Origin: Aurantiochytrium sp. KH105
Taxonomy: Eukaryota > Sar > Bigyra > Thraustochytrida > Thraustochytriidae
DNA: 64,000 nt
Assembly: GCA_003116975.1 (NCBI GenBank)
Contig: BGKB01000027.1
Location: 310,001-374,000 of the forward strand
Direction of reading: 5' to 3'
A model generated the notes under the pieces. That model was not told the DNA's origin. It saw only the letters and a list, made by a program, of their open reading frames with translations, and did not search any database. A program made the translations under genes and the position numbers. Positions 20,978-30,983 of this stretch are shown one piece after another (the stretch's first letter is position 1; each line of letters opens with the position of its first letter).

Positions 20978-23282
20978 AGTCTGGCTCACAGAGACAGGGC
21001 CGGGGCCGGGTCAAAACTCGCCGCGGCGCTCTTTCTTTGTTCGACCGCACCCCCTTCCTCGCGCCGTCCCCCGCGCGGCTGCGCGTCGCGTCCTCGCTCC
21101 CCGACCCTCGTGCAGCGAATCGGTTTTGCTGGACGCTGCCCCTACCGCCCTCGGCTGGGAGATAGCAAGCAACGAATTTTGCATTAAAGTTCTGGAATAC
21201 CCCCAACTAGGCTTAGGCCTATTCAAGAAAGTGCCAATGTTGTTCTATTAGAGGGGAATAAGCAAGAATTGTGTGACGCGCGTGCTGCGCATTTTTTTCG
21301 GAGCCCTTTTTCTATAGAATTAGAATGGCGGGGTGTGCGCGTGCACAACGCAGCAGCCACAGCCAGCAGCCTAGCGGCGTGCGTGTGAAGGACATAGCTC
21401 AAAGTATACCGCGCCGCGCGCCAGTGCAATATGCACACGTCGGGCGAGCCCGTCCGAGGTCTTTTCCCTTCTCCCTCCTTCGAATCGCCACTGGCTGTGG
21501 CAGGGCTGCATGCGCGAGTGGAGGTGGTTTTCATATGTCAGTCATCGTGAAGGGCAGGGCCGCGGGGCTCTCTCTGTGGGCGCTGCTCACCTGCAGTGCA
21601 GCCGTCATGCATCGGAAGAGGGCGAGGGGTCGAGGAAAGGGGGCGATGACTGTCAAATCTGCAGTACGCGCTGCGAGGGCCGCCTCGAGGTTGCTTCTGG
21701 TCGCATCGCGCGCTTCGCCAGAGCAGCCTGGGGTTGACAGTTGGCTGGCTGGTGACGCGCTGGCCCTGGTGGCACCGAGATGACGATGCCCGAGAAACGA
21801 TCAGAGTGGTTTTTCAAGGGGGAAAGGGGGGGGGGTCATGCAAGGGCAAGCTGCATGTTCCAGGCCTATTCTCTCCTTCAAAGAGGTTTCCATTTATTTC
21901 TTTTTTATTACCAAAAAAATATAGACGTACACACAGTTAGTAGCAACGATGGACCAGGGTCGCAACCTGGTAGCGGAGCTCCGCTCGGTGGAGGCGCGCG
22001 CGGCGGCAGACCGGTCAAGGCTCGCGAGGCGACGGACCGGCCGGGACGTTGGCGATCGCGGGAGCTAACGCACAGCGTAGCCGCACGGTTGAGTGGGCCG
22101 TCTACGCTGTGCATCGTTGTGCTTGCCCGGTAAATGTAGCATGGCGTTGGCACGATGCCCACGCTGGTCAGGGTGTACTCGTCTGGACTGCGGGAGCGCA
22201 GACGGCTGCGGGCGGTAGGTACGGCGCGCGGGCGCGCGTAGCTAGACCGCGTGTTGGCCGGCCCGCGCGCCAGGCTGCACAGCGGTCAAGCCGCGCGAGT
22301 AGGCCGCGCACGTGCCAGCTTGAGCCATTGTGTGTATGGCACATGAGCCCTTGGAACCTTCAGGCCGTTCGGCCTGTTAGGCCGAGCAACTAGAACCTGC
22401 AGAACGCTCCGCCTGCTAGGCCTGACGGTTACATTCGGCGTGCGATCATAACGGACTGTTGATCTTGGTTTTCCCTGACTCTTCCCTTATCAGTCTCAAC
22501 ATACCATTCAGCCAAATAGACTTGGCAGCGACCAAAGTCAATGCCAGAAGCCGGCAGAATCGAAACATACCCGATTAGACCAAACATTCAAGCCTATTCT
22601 GAGCAGCAACGTGAGAAGCTTACCATATACTTAACATGTGTGCCGAGCGGCACGTGCGTGGTAGTTGACGATATCTTGTTGACTTTGTAGTACGTGGAGA
22701 AGAAGAGAATGATGATTTGACTGAACGTAGAAGAAATTCCGCTTCGTGGCTGTGGCTAGCACAAAACGGGAAAGTGTAATGTGACGCAAGTGTTTCTCGC
22801 TGCTACTCGGGCGTTCTTGCGGATAGTTTCGGTTCTGCCTGCGTCGATCTGCAACTTGTTGTCGAGTCCCGACTGCTTGGCTCAGTAGTGACTAAGTCGG
22901 AGATCCAGTCTATCTTTTTTGGATGCTTCTAGTGCTATGCTAGGACTATTCTTGGTGCTGACCGTTGGTCGCTTCCAAGATCGTGGCGCAGACGTTTCGT
23001 CGCTTCCCTTCCACTTGTCTGTTCGCACAACGAACACTTTCGTTGTGGACCAGGACCTCAACGCATCTTTGGCGTGATCCTTCTTTGGCGGTGATCCTGC
23101 GCGGAGCTGATTGCTCCCATCTTAGCTTAGCCTGGTCGATGTACTTTCGCATCGATACTCTAACTAGCTTTCCTCCCGGCGCTAGAAAACTAAGAGTACC
23201 CACTCTATCTTTTTCGGCTGAGCACGTGGGGTCAATTTCATGAACCGATGGAGAAATTGGCCAGGAGAAGAGAATTGCTCGA
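20978..23282. other. Intergenic, 2.3 kb between two minus-strand genes
   Basis: No gene I can support. The first ~200 bp are the presumed promoter and 5' UTR of the NLR-like gene. 21950-22440 is GC-rich with short palindromic Gly/Cys-codon-like runs (for example around 22365-22430, two imperfect copies of a GCC-TGTTAGGC-like motif). 22440-23280 is AT-richer and featureless. Confidence 0.5.
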
Positions 23283-26200
23283 TTAATCGCGTCGCCTGCG
23301 ACGCGCCTGTTCGAGAAAGGCGTCGAGCTCATCATCATCATCACTGTCATCATCCTCACCCTGCTTTCCAGAACCAGAACCAGAACCCTGAGAAGCACCT
23401 TCGCCGCCGTCTTCGGCCACGCCCGTATTCATCCGCGACTTCGCAAGCAGCGCCAGCAGCATGCTGAGACCGGCCGCAGACTCATCCGGCATATTGGCCA
23501 ACTCATCACGGAGCTCGTTCAAGTCGCGAATTTCCTCGTCGGCCACGAGGGACGAGCGAAGGTCGTAGAAGCCTGGGATAATCATGGCGCCGCGGTCGCC
23601 ATCTTCATGAAACCAGACAACCGGGAGGCCCGTCCCTGGGTTGGGAAGAAGGCCGACCACCGTGAACGCGCGTCTCCTGCTGTCGCTGCTCTGATTACGA
23701 CGTCGAAAGCTGAGTACGGTGCCCGGCTTAAAACCGCACAGCCTGCCGCAGACCTCTGGGCGAACGTCAAAGAAAGCCGTGCGCGCGCCAGATTTGCCCA
23801 CAGGAAACTCCAGCGAAGGCTGGAGACGGAGCCTGCGGAGCTCCGCTTCGCTCGGAGGCGTGAAATCATCGACGACAACTGTTACAGGGCGTACAGTTTC
23901 TGCCCCATCCTTCTTAAGGCGACCTTCCTCGCCTTCGTGATAGTCTTCGTGAAGGCGAGGCCATACAGTGGCACCAGCATGATTATCTTGGTGCATAAAC
24001 AGCCTCGGGCGCTCGCTATTGTGCTTCGCGACACCAATTACTGTGAGTGTTCTGTAGCCTTGGTCTCCTGCGTTGAGTCTGAGCTGGTCGCCACATTTCA
24101 GACCTGGGGCGAAGACACCGATTATCTCGGGCCGCGTGTCAAACATGCCCTGCTCCTCATACTGAGCGCCGATGACGTAGGGAAAGTCGGCTTCCATGTC
24201 AAGAGCTACCTTAGCTATGCGGTCATTGCTCGGACCTGTATCCGCATGGTACGACATACCGCGGTGCTTGACCTCGATGACGCGCGAAGTTTTAAATTTG
24301 CGCGCCCCCTCGGGTTTGCCCTGGCCAAAAACTCCAGCGCCTTCTGCTTCGTCCATCTTGGGCAAAAAGTACAGCCGTACCCCTGCATCATCTCCTGTGA
24401 GACCGATGCAGGTGGCCTCAATCTGGTCCATGCGCACCACGTCACCAGGGACAAAGCCACCAATAGCCCGGCACACGTCGGGGCGCACGTCAAAGCGGGC
24501 CCAGTGCGGGTTCCGAAGGCCCTTGCGGAAGCCAAACGTGCACCGAAGATTGGCCTTGGTGAAGGTTTCCAAGTGCGACGGGGTCGCATATTGGCAACGG
24601 AATGGGTTATTGGGCTCCGCTTTTAGGATACCCACATCTTCGCCAACTTCATACATGAGGTCATGGCGATCTTCATAGCCGATCCGGTAGCAGTTGGTGA
24701 AGCCCGTCGCGAACCAGTGGACGCGACACCAGCCAGGCAGGACGGGCGCGTCAAAGGCGGATGGATTTCCGGTCCAATCATGAGGAGTTCGCGTCGTGCC
24801 ATGCACTTTCCCGTTTATATCAGTCCAGGAGAGTACCATGCCGGGGCCAGACCAGTCCTGGTCCATTGCGTCATGACCGTCATGATCCCAGACTTCTTCG
24901 TTGCGCATGACGATGGCGCCCTCAAAAATAGTACTCGTGGAAACGGGTTGCTGCTTGAGGACCTCCTCGCGCCACTTGTGGTATTGCAGGAGCTGAGGGA
25001 AGTTGAGCTCGAGTCGGTCGCGGATTTCGTGATCATCAAGGGTAAGGAGTTCCGCGGCGCTGAGGCCCGATCGAAGGAGACCCTCAGTGGGAATGTCAAG
25101 ACCGCGAAACTCATTGGCAACCACAAAGTTGGGCGCCACCGGGCCCTTACTTCCGGTGTTGCGCAGATTGTCGCAGTCTTCTACGGTCCATCCGAAAAAG
25201 CCGGTCAGGTGGATTTCCTGGAGACGCATGAGATCCGTGATGGTAAGAATGCCGGCAGCAGTCAGGCCCTGAAGCTTGTCCTCAAGAGCCTTTGCCCGCA
25301 GGAACTCGGCGAGCTCGCGCGCCTCTTCGGGGACAGTGTTCTCTCGGAAGAGATCTGCGACGGTACGAGGGTCGGCGAGCACGCGGCGGCAGTCGAAGAG
25401 GTCGTTCTGCCGTGCCTCGACACTGAAACGCCGCAGCTCAGCAAGTGTCTTTTCTTTTTCACCTTCGTCGAGGGGGTCGTTGTCGACAAAGTAGCAAGGG
25501 ATGTCCTTGCTGGTACGCAGCATTTCCTCGATGGCCGGGAAGTGCTCTCGCAGCTCGCCGTTCCACTCGGCCTCAAGATCGCCTGCTGACTTGGGTCGCC
25601 GCCGTTGCGAGATCGGGTCATCATACCAGCGGGTGAACATGATCAAAGTGTGCTCCCAAAAGCCTGTCTTGAATCGGCGCTCAAAGACAGAGAGCATCTG
25701 CTGGAGCGGGCCTCGCAGGCGCGGGTCCTGCGAGTTGAAGAGCACAACAAAGGTGTGGACACCGCCGAGGTCCGCCAGCTTGCCGAGCATGTCGGAAACA
25801 TTAGCGTCATCCCTGTGCTGACTGTCCGAAAGTCCAGGGGTGTCGATGACAATCACCTCGTTGCCCTCCTCCTCCTGCCCGAGCCAGTGCGTTAGGTACA
25901 TGTCGGTGGTACTGGTGACGGACTTGGCCGTGGCATCAACACGGAAGATGGTGTTGTCGGGGTCCAGGCCGGCAAGTTGAGAGCACAAGAGGCTCTTGCC
26001 CACGCCAGTCTCGCCAAGCACAGCCACGACGGGGATGATCGGCTCTCCACGGAGCTTGCGAAGCGTTTGGAGCCAGCCAACGGCCTGAAACACAGTCTTG
26101 CTCCGAAATTCGTACTTGCACGGCTTGCCTTTGCGCGTGACCGTCAAGTACCATTTGCCCTCGCGTCTGGCCGCTGGACCATCGTCGAGGCCGAAGTCGA

Positions 26201-26456
26201 GGATGTCTTCGAGCACCGCGACCTTCTTGCCTTTGGCGCTATTGTGTCGAATTGCATCATGGACTTTTTGCACAATGGTTCTTGAGAAGACCACGAGGGT
26301 GACTCCCTCGGCGCTAGCGCGCAGGAGGCCCTCGAATTCATGCTGCGGCTCGTTAAGCAACAGTGTTGGGATAGTTGATCGTCGCAGGGTCGCCCTCGAC
26401 GGGGGCATGTTCACGATGGTCACTTCATGCTCGCGAACGTCGCGAGCCTCGCTCAT
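23283..26456 (-). CDS. AIG1/GIMAP-like GTPase with MIB_HERC2 domain and triple C-terminal repeat
   Basis: 1,057 aa, intronless, ATG at 26454-26456, stop TAA. Residues about 15-135 look like a PH-type fold (KWYLTVTRKGK, then a hydrophobic C-terminal helix); this is inference. Next is a TRAFAC GTPase of the AIG1/septin/Toc34 kind: G1 GETGVGKSLL (about 147), G3 DTPG followed by LSDS (about 203) and G4-like FTRWYDD (about 275). A helical region follows. At about 533-606 is a MIB_HERC2-type domain (DQDWSGPGMVLSW, later VHWFATGFTNCYRIGYEDRHDL). The C-terminal half has three copies of a module of about 70 residues beginning FDVRPDVCRAIGGFVPG, FDTRPEIIGVFAPG and FDVRPEVCGRLCGFKPG, which I cannot assign to a family. 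The tail is Asp-rich (DDDSDDDDELD). Vertebrate and plant relatives of the GTPase act in immunity and at membranes; the neighbours support an immune role here, by inference. Confidence 0.88.
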   Translation of the reverse strand: MSEARDVREHEVTIVNMPPSRATLRRSTIPTLLLNEPQHEFEGLLRASAEGVTLVVFSRTIVQKVHDAIRHNSAKGKKVAVLEDILDFGLDDGPAARREGKWYLTVTRKGKPCKYEFRSKTVFQAVGWLQTLRKLRGEPIIPVVAVLGETGVGKSLLCSQLAGLDPDNTIFRVDATAKSVTSTTDMYLTHWLGQEEEGNEVIVIDTPGLSDSQHRDDANVSDMLGKLADLGGVHTFVVLFNSQDPRLRGPLQQMLSVFERRFKTGFWEHTLIMFTRWYDDPISQRRRPKSAGDLEAEWNGELREHFPAIEEMLRTSKDIPCYFVDNDPLDEGEKEKTLAELRRFSVEARQNDLFDCRRVLADPRTVADLFRENTVPEEARELAEFLRAKALEDKLQGLTAAGILTITDLMRLQEIHLTGFFGWTVEDCDNLRNTGSKGPVAPNFVVANEFRGLDIPTEGLLRSGLSAAELLTLDDHEIRDRLELNFPQLLQYHKWREEVLKQQPVSTSTIFEGAIVMRNEEVWDHDGHDAMDQDWSGPGMVLSWTDINGKVHGTTRTPHDWTGNPSAFDAPVLPGWCRVHWFATGFTNCYRIGYEDRHDLMYEVGEDVGILKAEPNNPFRCQYATPSHLETFTKANLRCTFGFRKGLRNPHWARFDVRPDVCRAIGGFVPGDVVRMDQIEATCIGLTGDDAGVRLYFLPKMDEAEGAGVFGQGKPEGARKFKTSRVIEVKHRGMSYHADTGPSNDRIAKVALDMEADFPYVIGAQYEEQGMFDTRPEIIGVFAPGLKCGDQLRLNAGDQGYRTLTVIGVAKHNSERPRLFMHQDNHAGATVWPRLHEDYHEGEEGRLKKDGAETVRPVTVVVDDFTPPSEAELRRLRLQPSLEFPVGKSGARTAFFDVRPEVCGRLCGFKPGTVLSFRRRNQSSDSRRRAFTVVGLLPNPGTGLPVVWFHEDGDRGAMIIPGFYDLRSSLVADEEIRDLNELRDELANMPDESAAGLSMLLALLAKSRMNTGVAEDGGEGASQGSGSGSGKQGEDDDSDDDDELDAFLEQARRRRRD

Positions 26457-28098
26457 CTTTCTTCCTTTTCTTGTTTGCTTCTCTTGCTGCTGTTTCCGGT
26501 GTGCTGCTCCGGCTGCCGCTCGACTTCGCCGGCTACACCAAGCGAGCAGCTACTATGCTGGCGCTTTTTTCGTCAAGGTGCAGAGCACACCAAGCTAAGA
26601 AAATGCCTTCGAGGTGCGGGGCGTGCAGTTCGTTCACAGTCAGTCAAGCATGATCATACAAAGCTCGTGCCCTCAGCCATCGCTCGCCTCGATTCGACTC
26701 GAGCCGTCAAGCAGTTTCGCCTTGCTATGGAGTAGCCTGGCGCATGCTGGTAACAAGCCAGCAGAACTCGACAACCCAAGTCGAAGGCGCGTGCGGCCGG
26801 CCAGCTTCTGGCCGCCTCGCGGCCAAGCACAGAGGGGAAGGCAGCACAAGCCTCGGCTGCATGACCTTCCGCAGACGCTGTGGGAGCAACCATGTTCCGC
26901 TGCGGGCCGCATCGTGGCCTCTGCGGGAGACGGCTAGGAGGATGGTTTTCAGTGTAGGACGTATTAGTGTCTAGAAACATGCAACGAGAGGTGTGGGGGC
27001 TGCTGTGGCAGGCGCCGGGACGGACCTGCACGCCGACGCGCGCCACCCGCTGCCGGCGTCGCAGCACAGGCTGCTTGCTGGCTGCCAGCCATTCTTCCGG
27101 CTAGTGTGAATCCAGGCTGCGCGCGCAAGCGGCGCGGTGCGCCGCGGACGGTAGACCGCAGACGGCTTTCCGACCGCCTCCGACTCTGCAAGGCTGCACA
27201 GCTGCCCCTCCCTCTCTTTGTCCCCTCTCTTCCTCTACTCAGAGTTCGTGAGGCAGCCGTCAGATGCAGCAGGTCATGCCAGAGTGTGCGTGTGTATGAA
27301 TGCCACGTAAAAAAAGGTGGTGTGTATCAAGAAAAAGCTTCGGGCTCCGTTTCCTTCCGTGTGTGGGAGCGGCACGTTAACGAACGCACACTTGCACTGC
27401 GCCGGCAGGACGTCCCTTTGAATCCATGGCGAGCGAGCTTGTCGCGTGGATCGTTCGCTCTGACCGGGGACGGCTGAGCCTGGCTCAGCCGGCTGTAGCT
27501 GGCTTGAAAGCTTAAGCTTGTGCACGCGCACGCGCACGCAAGCGTACCTCATTGCGGTCGCTCGCGGGCCGAGGCCAAGTGTGACAGAGAGAACAATCTG
27601 CCGTCAAGGTCAGTCGGTCGGCCAGCCGCTGCCGCGCGAGCGTGTGCAGGAAGAATATTGGCTGCAGCACGGCGTGTCCACCACCATTGGATCGGGCGCT
27701 CAGCCCGGGGCGTGCGTGCTCGCGGCCGCTGCAGCGGGCTGGCCACGCGCGGCGAAAAAAAATGGTCCGCACGCGAGGAAGAGCTCGGAAGAACTCGTGC
27801 GCTTCGTCAACCAGCAGCTGCGGCTGCTGGCTGCGACACATTGCGCGTACGTCTTGCCGAGGAGTAACTAACTTTAACGCGAATGAAGACGCGGGGAAGT
27901 GAGGGAATAGGAACGGTAGCAGATAGAAACGACCCGCGCCGAGAAAACGAAGCCGAGCAGAGCCAGAAAGAGCATAGCAGAGAAGAGCACAGCAAAGCAG
28001 TGCATCAGCAAAGCAGATCAGAGCAAGAACATTGCCGAGCAATAGCAAGAGGACCTTGCTCAAAAGGACGAAACCAGGCAGTCAAACAGGCAGCCAAG
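26457..28098. other. Divergent intergenic region of two immune-type genes
   Basis: 1.6 kb separating the minus-strand GTPase gene from the plus-strand TIR gene, so it should contain both promoters. Pyrimidine-rich just upstream of the GTPase ATG (26460-26500). 26750-27130 is GC-rich with several short inverted GCC/GGC motifs. No ORF or RNA gene is supported. Confidence 0.5.
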
Positions 28099-30486
28099 AT
28101 GCCGCGCAGGTTCAAGAAAGGTGACCTGGTGCGGCTGACGAATGATGGCTACGCCTTGGAGCGCAAGGGCTACGACCGCGCCATGGGCAGATATCTGGGC
28201 GAAGTTGGGCGCGTCACCGAGGTCCTGACGCTTGGGTCCGGCAGCGACACGCGCCACATCGTCACCGTTGATCGCTTTGGTAGCTTCTGGTAGGACGAAG
28301 ACGTCCTTTCTCCCGCGGACGAGGAGACCGATGAAGTAGACGACACAGAAAACCTCGCGCGCGCCGAAGACGAGGACACATCTCCCGCATCAGGCGCCTC
28401 CGAGACTCTTGGCACGCCGCGCTCTGGCAAAAATGTGGGCGCAGCTGCTCTTCGCAAGATCTTGCAAATGCTCGTGGAATCCGGAAATGAAGATAACGAA
28501 GCGGAGCAAGACAAAGAGGCCGGGCAGGAAGACCGCACCGAAGACCCCGATCGAGGCGAGCTGCTCAAAGGTGACTATGTCCAACTCGCAGTCAGCAAAA
28601 GCGAGCTGGAACGTCTCGCCGAAGGACATGGCGGGTATGTTGACGACATGGGCAACTACTGCGGTTCCTTCGGCTTTGTATGCAAAGTGATGCCCGAGCG
28701 ATGCATGGTGCAGGTCACCTCAATGGGAACCTGGTGGTACAACATGAAAGCCTTCCTCGTGGTGCGTCCGGTCGGCAAGCTCATCTTTGAGGGCAATCTT
28801 GTGCGGCTCACGACGAATTTGGAGAAACTCAGGTCTCAAGAGGACTACTCGTCTATCATGGACGAATATCTCGGCAAAATGGGCATCGCTACCAAGGTCG
28901 ACATGACCAAGATGGTCTGCAAAGTACAAGGCTTTGGTCACCTTTGGTATTCGCTGGACGTTACCGAGCGCATCAAGATTCCGCCTGGACTCAAGTGCGT
29001 CAAGTCAAACCATTTTGTCGGCGATCATACCCTGAAGCCATTTCGCACCACGCACTCGAAGTTCCGTTGCGACAACTGCAAAAAGTATCAACCTGCGCAA
29101 AGCTGGCTCCTTAGCTGCAGGAAAGACGACTACGATCTATGCTTGTCCTGCGCTGAGCCCAGGCTCGAAGAGCTCTTGCCAAATCCCTCGGCCAGAGAAG
29201 AGCCTCAACCGGCGTCCACAAGGCTCTCGCGCCGATCCTCTCCTCTAGCAACCACGATGCGTCGCTTGAGCCAAGCAACAGGTCGGCGCCAACGCCACAG
29301 CCAACCTGCAGCCGGATCGGTGCTCATTTGTGTCGTTTCGCGACATGAAGACGTCAGTGAACAGACCATCGCGCTCTTGGAAGGCCACACCTTGGACGCA
29401 AGCGAAGGCAGGGCATATCTCTTGGGCTTGCCAGAGTTTGGTTCTGGGGACGGCACAACAGAGGAGATTTTTGCACGTCACGTTGAGCGCATCAAGCATT
29501 GCAACTGCATGGTGGTAATCGTGACTCCAGAGTACTTTCAAAGCGAGTATTGCCTCTTAGAACTCGGACTAGCGGCTCGCTACGACATCCCCGTCTTCCC
29601 TCTTGCCATCTGCAAGGATAGCGAAGGTGTCGATAATCGCGAGGTCATGCGCCCGATCTTCGAAGTTTTCAAGCAGACCAAGGGCCACCTCACAAAGTCG
29701 TCGCAAATCTTTGGCGACCAGATTAACTGGCAAAGGTTCGATAGCGAACGGATGCAGGAACTTTGTTGCGGCACCGAAAACATCCTCAGAGGCGTGGAAC
29801 GTCTATACCTCGCCACCCAAGGAAACTCTCTCTTTCTTTTTGGCCCTCTCGATGACGCCGGGTTGATGCGTTCGAGCGCCGCCGATCTCTTGAAGCAGCT
29901 GCGCCCGGCCTGCAGCAATCCGCGCGAGACTTTTCACCGCTTTTGGCTTCCTCGTCTCGGATTGGCCGTGCGTCACATGACCCATCTACCACTTTCGGAA
30001 GGCATGGAATCGCATATTTTCCTGAGCCATGCTTGGGGTGCGGACCAGGCGATACACAAACGTGTGATTGAGCTGAAAGAGTCCCTTCGTAAGCGTGGGA
30101 TCACTGCCTGGGTCGACGACGGGCACATGCACCCCGGCTCATCCATCCAGCAAACCATACTTGGTGCAATGAGGGTTTCGCAATTCGTTGGAATTTGCGT
30201 CACGCAAGAGTACCTCGAAAAGTGTGATGAGGAGCCTGTCGATCCCCATTATGTTTCCGTAGAGTATAACTGGGCAACCAGACATCGCACACATCAAATT
30301 GTGCCCATTGTCATGGAGCCCGAGTACGCGTCTCGTGATGGGGACTGGGGCTATGGAAACCCAAGTATATTCCTTAGCAAATTGCTCAACATCCGCTACT
30401 GCTCCGAGGAAGACACAGTGGATAGGGTCGCTGAGCAAATTGAGGCACACATTCTCGACCAAGCGATCCGCGCGGGAACTATCTGA
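28099..30486 (+). CDS. Mind-bomb-repeat / ZZ-like / double-TIR protein, with in-frame TAG
   Basis: The frame runs from ATG 28099 (AAGATGCCG context) to TGA at 30484-30486, 795 codons, interrupted by one TAG at 28291-28293. Modules: three SH3-type repeats of the Mind bomb kind, starting KKGDLVRL, LKGDYVQL (with EGHGGYVDDMG) and FEGNLVRL; each ends in a W-Y pair (WWYNMKAF, LWYSLDV), and the TAG replaces that Tyr in repeat 1. Then a ZZ-like zinc finger (RCDNCKKY, CRKDDYDLCLSC), a Ser/Arg linker, TIR-A (about residues 405-570, Glu488 in SEYCLLELGLA) and TIR-B (about 638-790, HIFLSHAWG, Glu in VSVEYNWA). Both TIRs keep the Glu aligned with the NADase residue. If the TAG stops translation, an ATG further in (MLVESGNEDN, about 28468) would give a product lacking only repeat 1. 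Alternatives are readthrough or a recently inactivated allele. Possible role: TIR signalling or effector enzyme. Confidence 0.85.
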
Positions 30487-30983
30487 GCGGTGATGATGAC
30501 CCGAGAAGCTCTGCAGTATTCATTGTTTCGTTCCCACCCCCATGATATTCCCTTCAAAGAAATTGTTGTTGTTGATAGTTCTCTTTCTGCCTTTCGCCTT
30601 GACTTGTTTCCTTTGAAACTTTAGCCTCATGAAGGTCAGGAGGGGATGGTGCCCAAAGGGTCAGAGATGCAAAAGATGATGTATCGAATAGACACGAAGC
30701 GGGAACAATGGATTCCGTATCGCGCCTGCGTCATCAGAACACGTTGAAGTTAAAACCAGCACTCGGCCACGCCATAGGTCTACGCCAGAACTTTGGACCC
30801 ATGACCAAAAAAAATTAGCGCATCTTTTGTATTCGTGCCAGGTCATCACCGGCAGAACCGAAACGAGCAGGAACAACAACAGCAACAACAACAACAACAA
30901 CAACAACAAGTTGAGCAAGCCCAAACAAGCCCAAGCGAAAGCGCCGACACGACAAGCAAGAAACAAGAAGTCTTTGTCTGAAG
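30487..30983. other. Intergenic with (CAA)n microsatellite
   Basis: Holds the 3' region of the TIR gene and the 5' flank of the lipase remnant. The only structure seen is a CAA repeat at about 30871-30909. Confidence 0.55.
30871..30909 (+). repeat. (CAA)n microsatellite
   Basis: About 12 CAA units with one CAG, directly upstream of the lipase remnant. Confidence 0.95.

Noticed and set aside
23607-25589. Plus-strand ORFs of 339 and 308 codons
   Set aside because: Both lie opposite the GTPase gene, whose frame carries clear motifs; the plus-strand translations do not.
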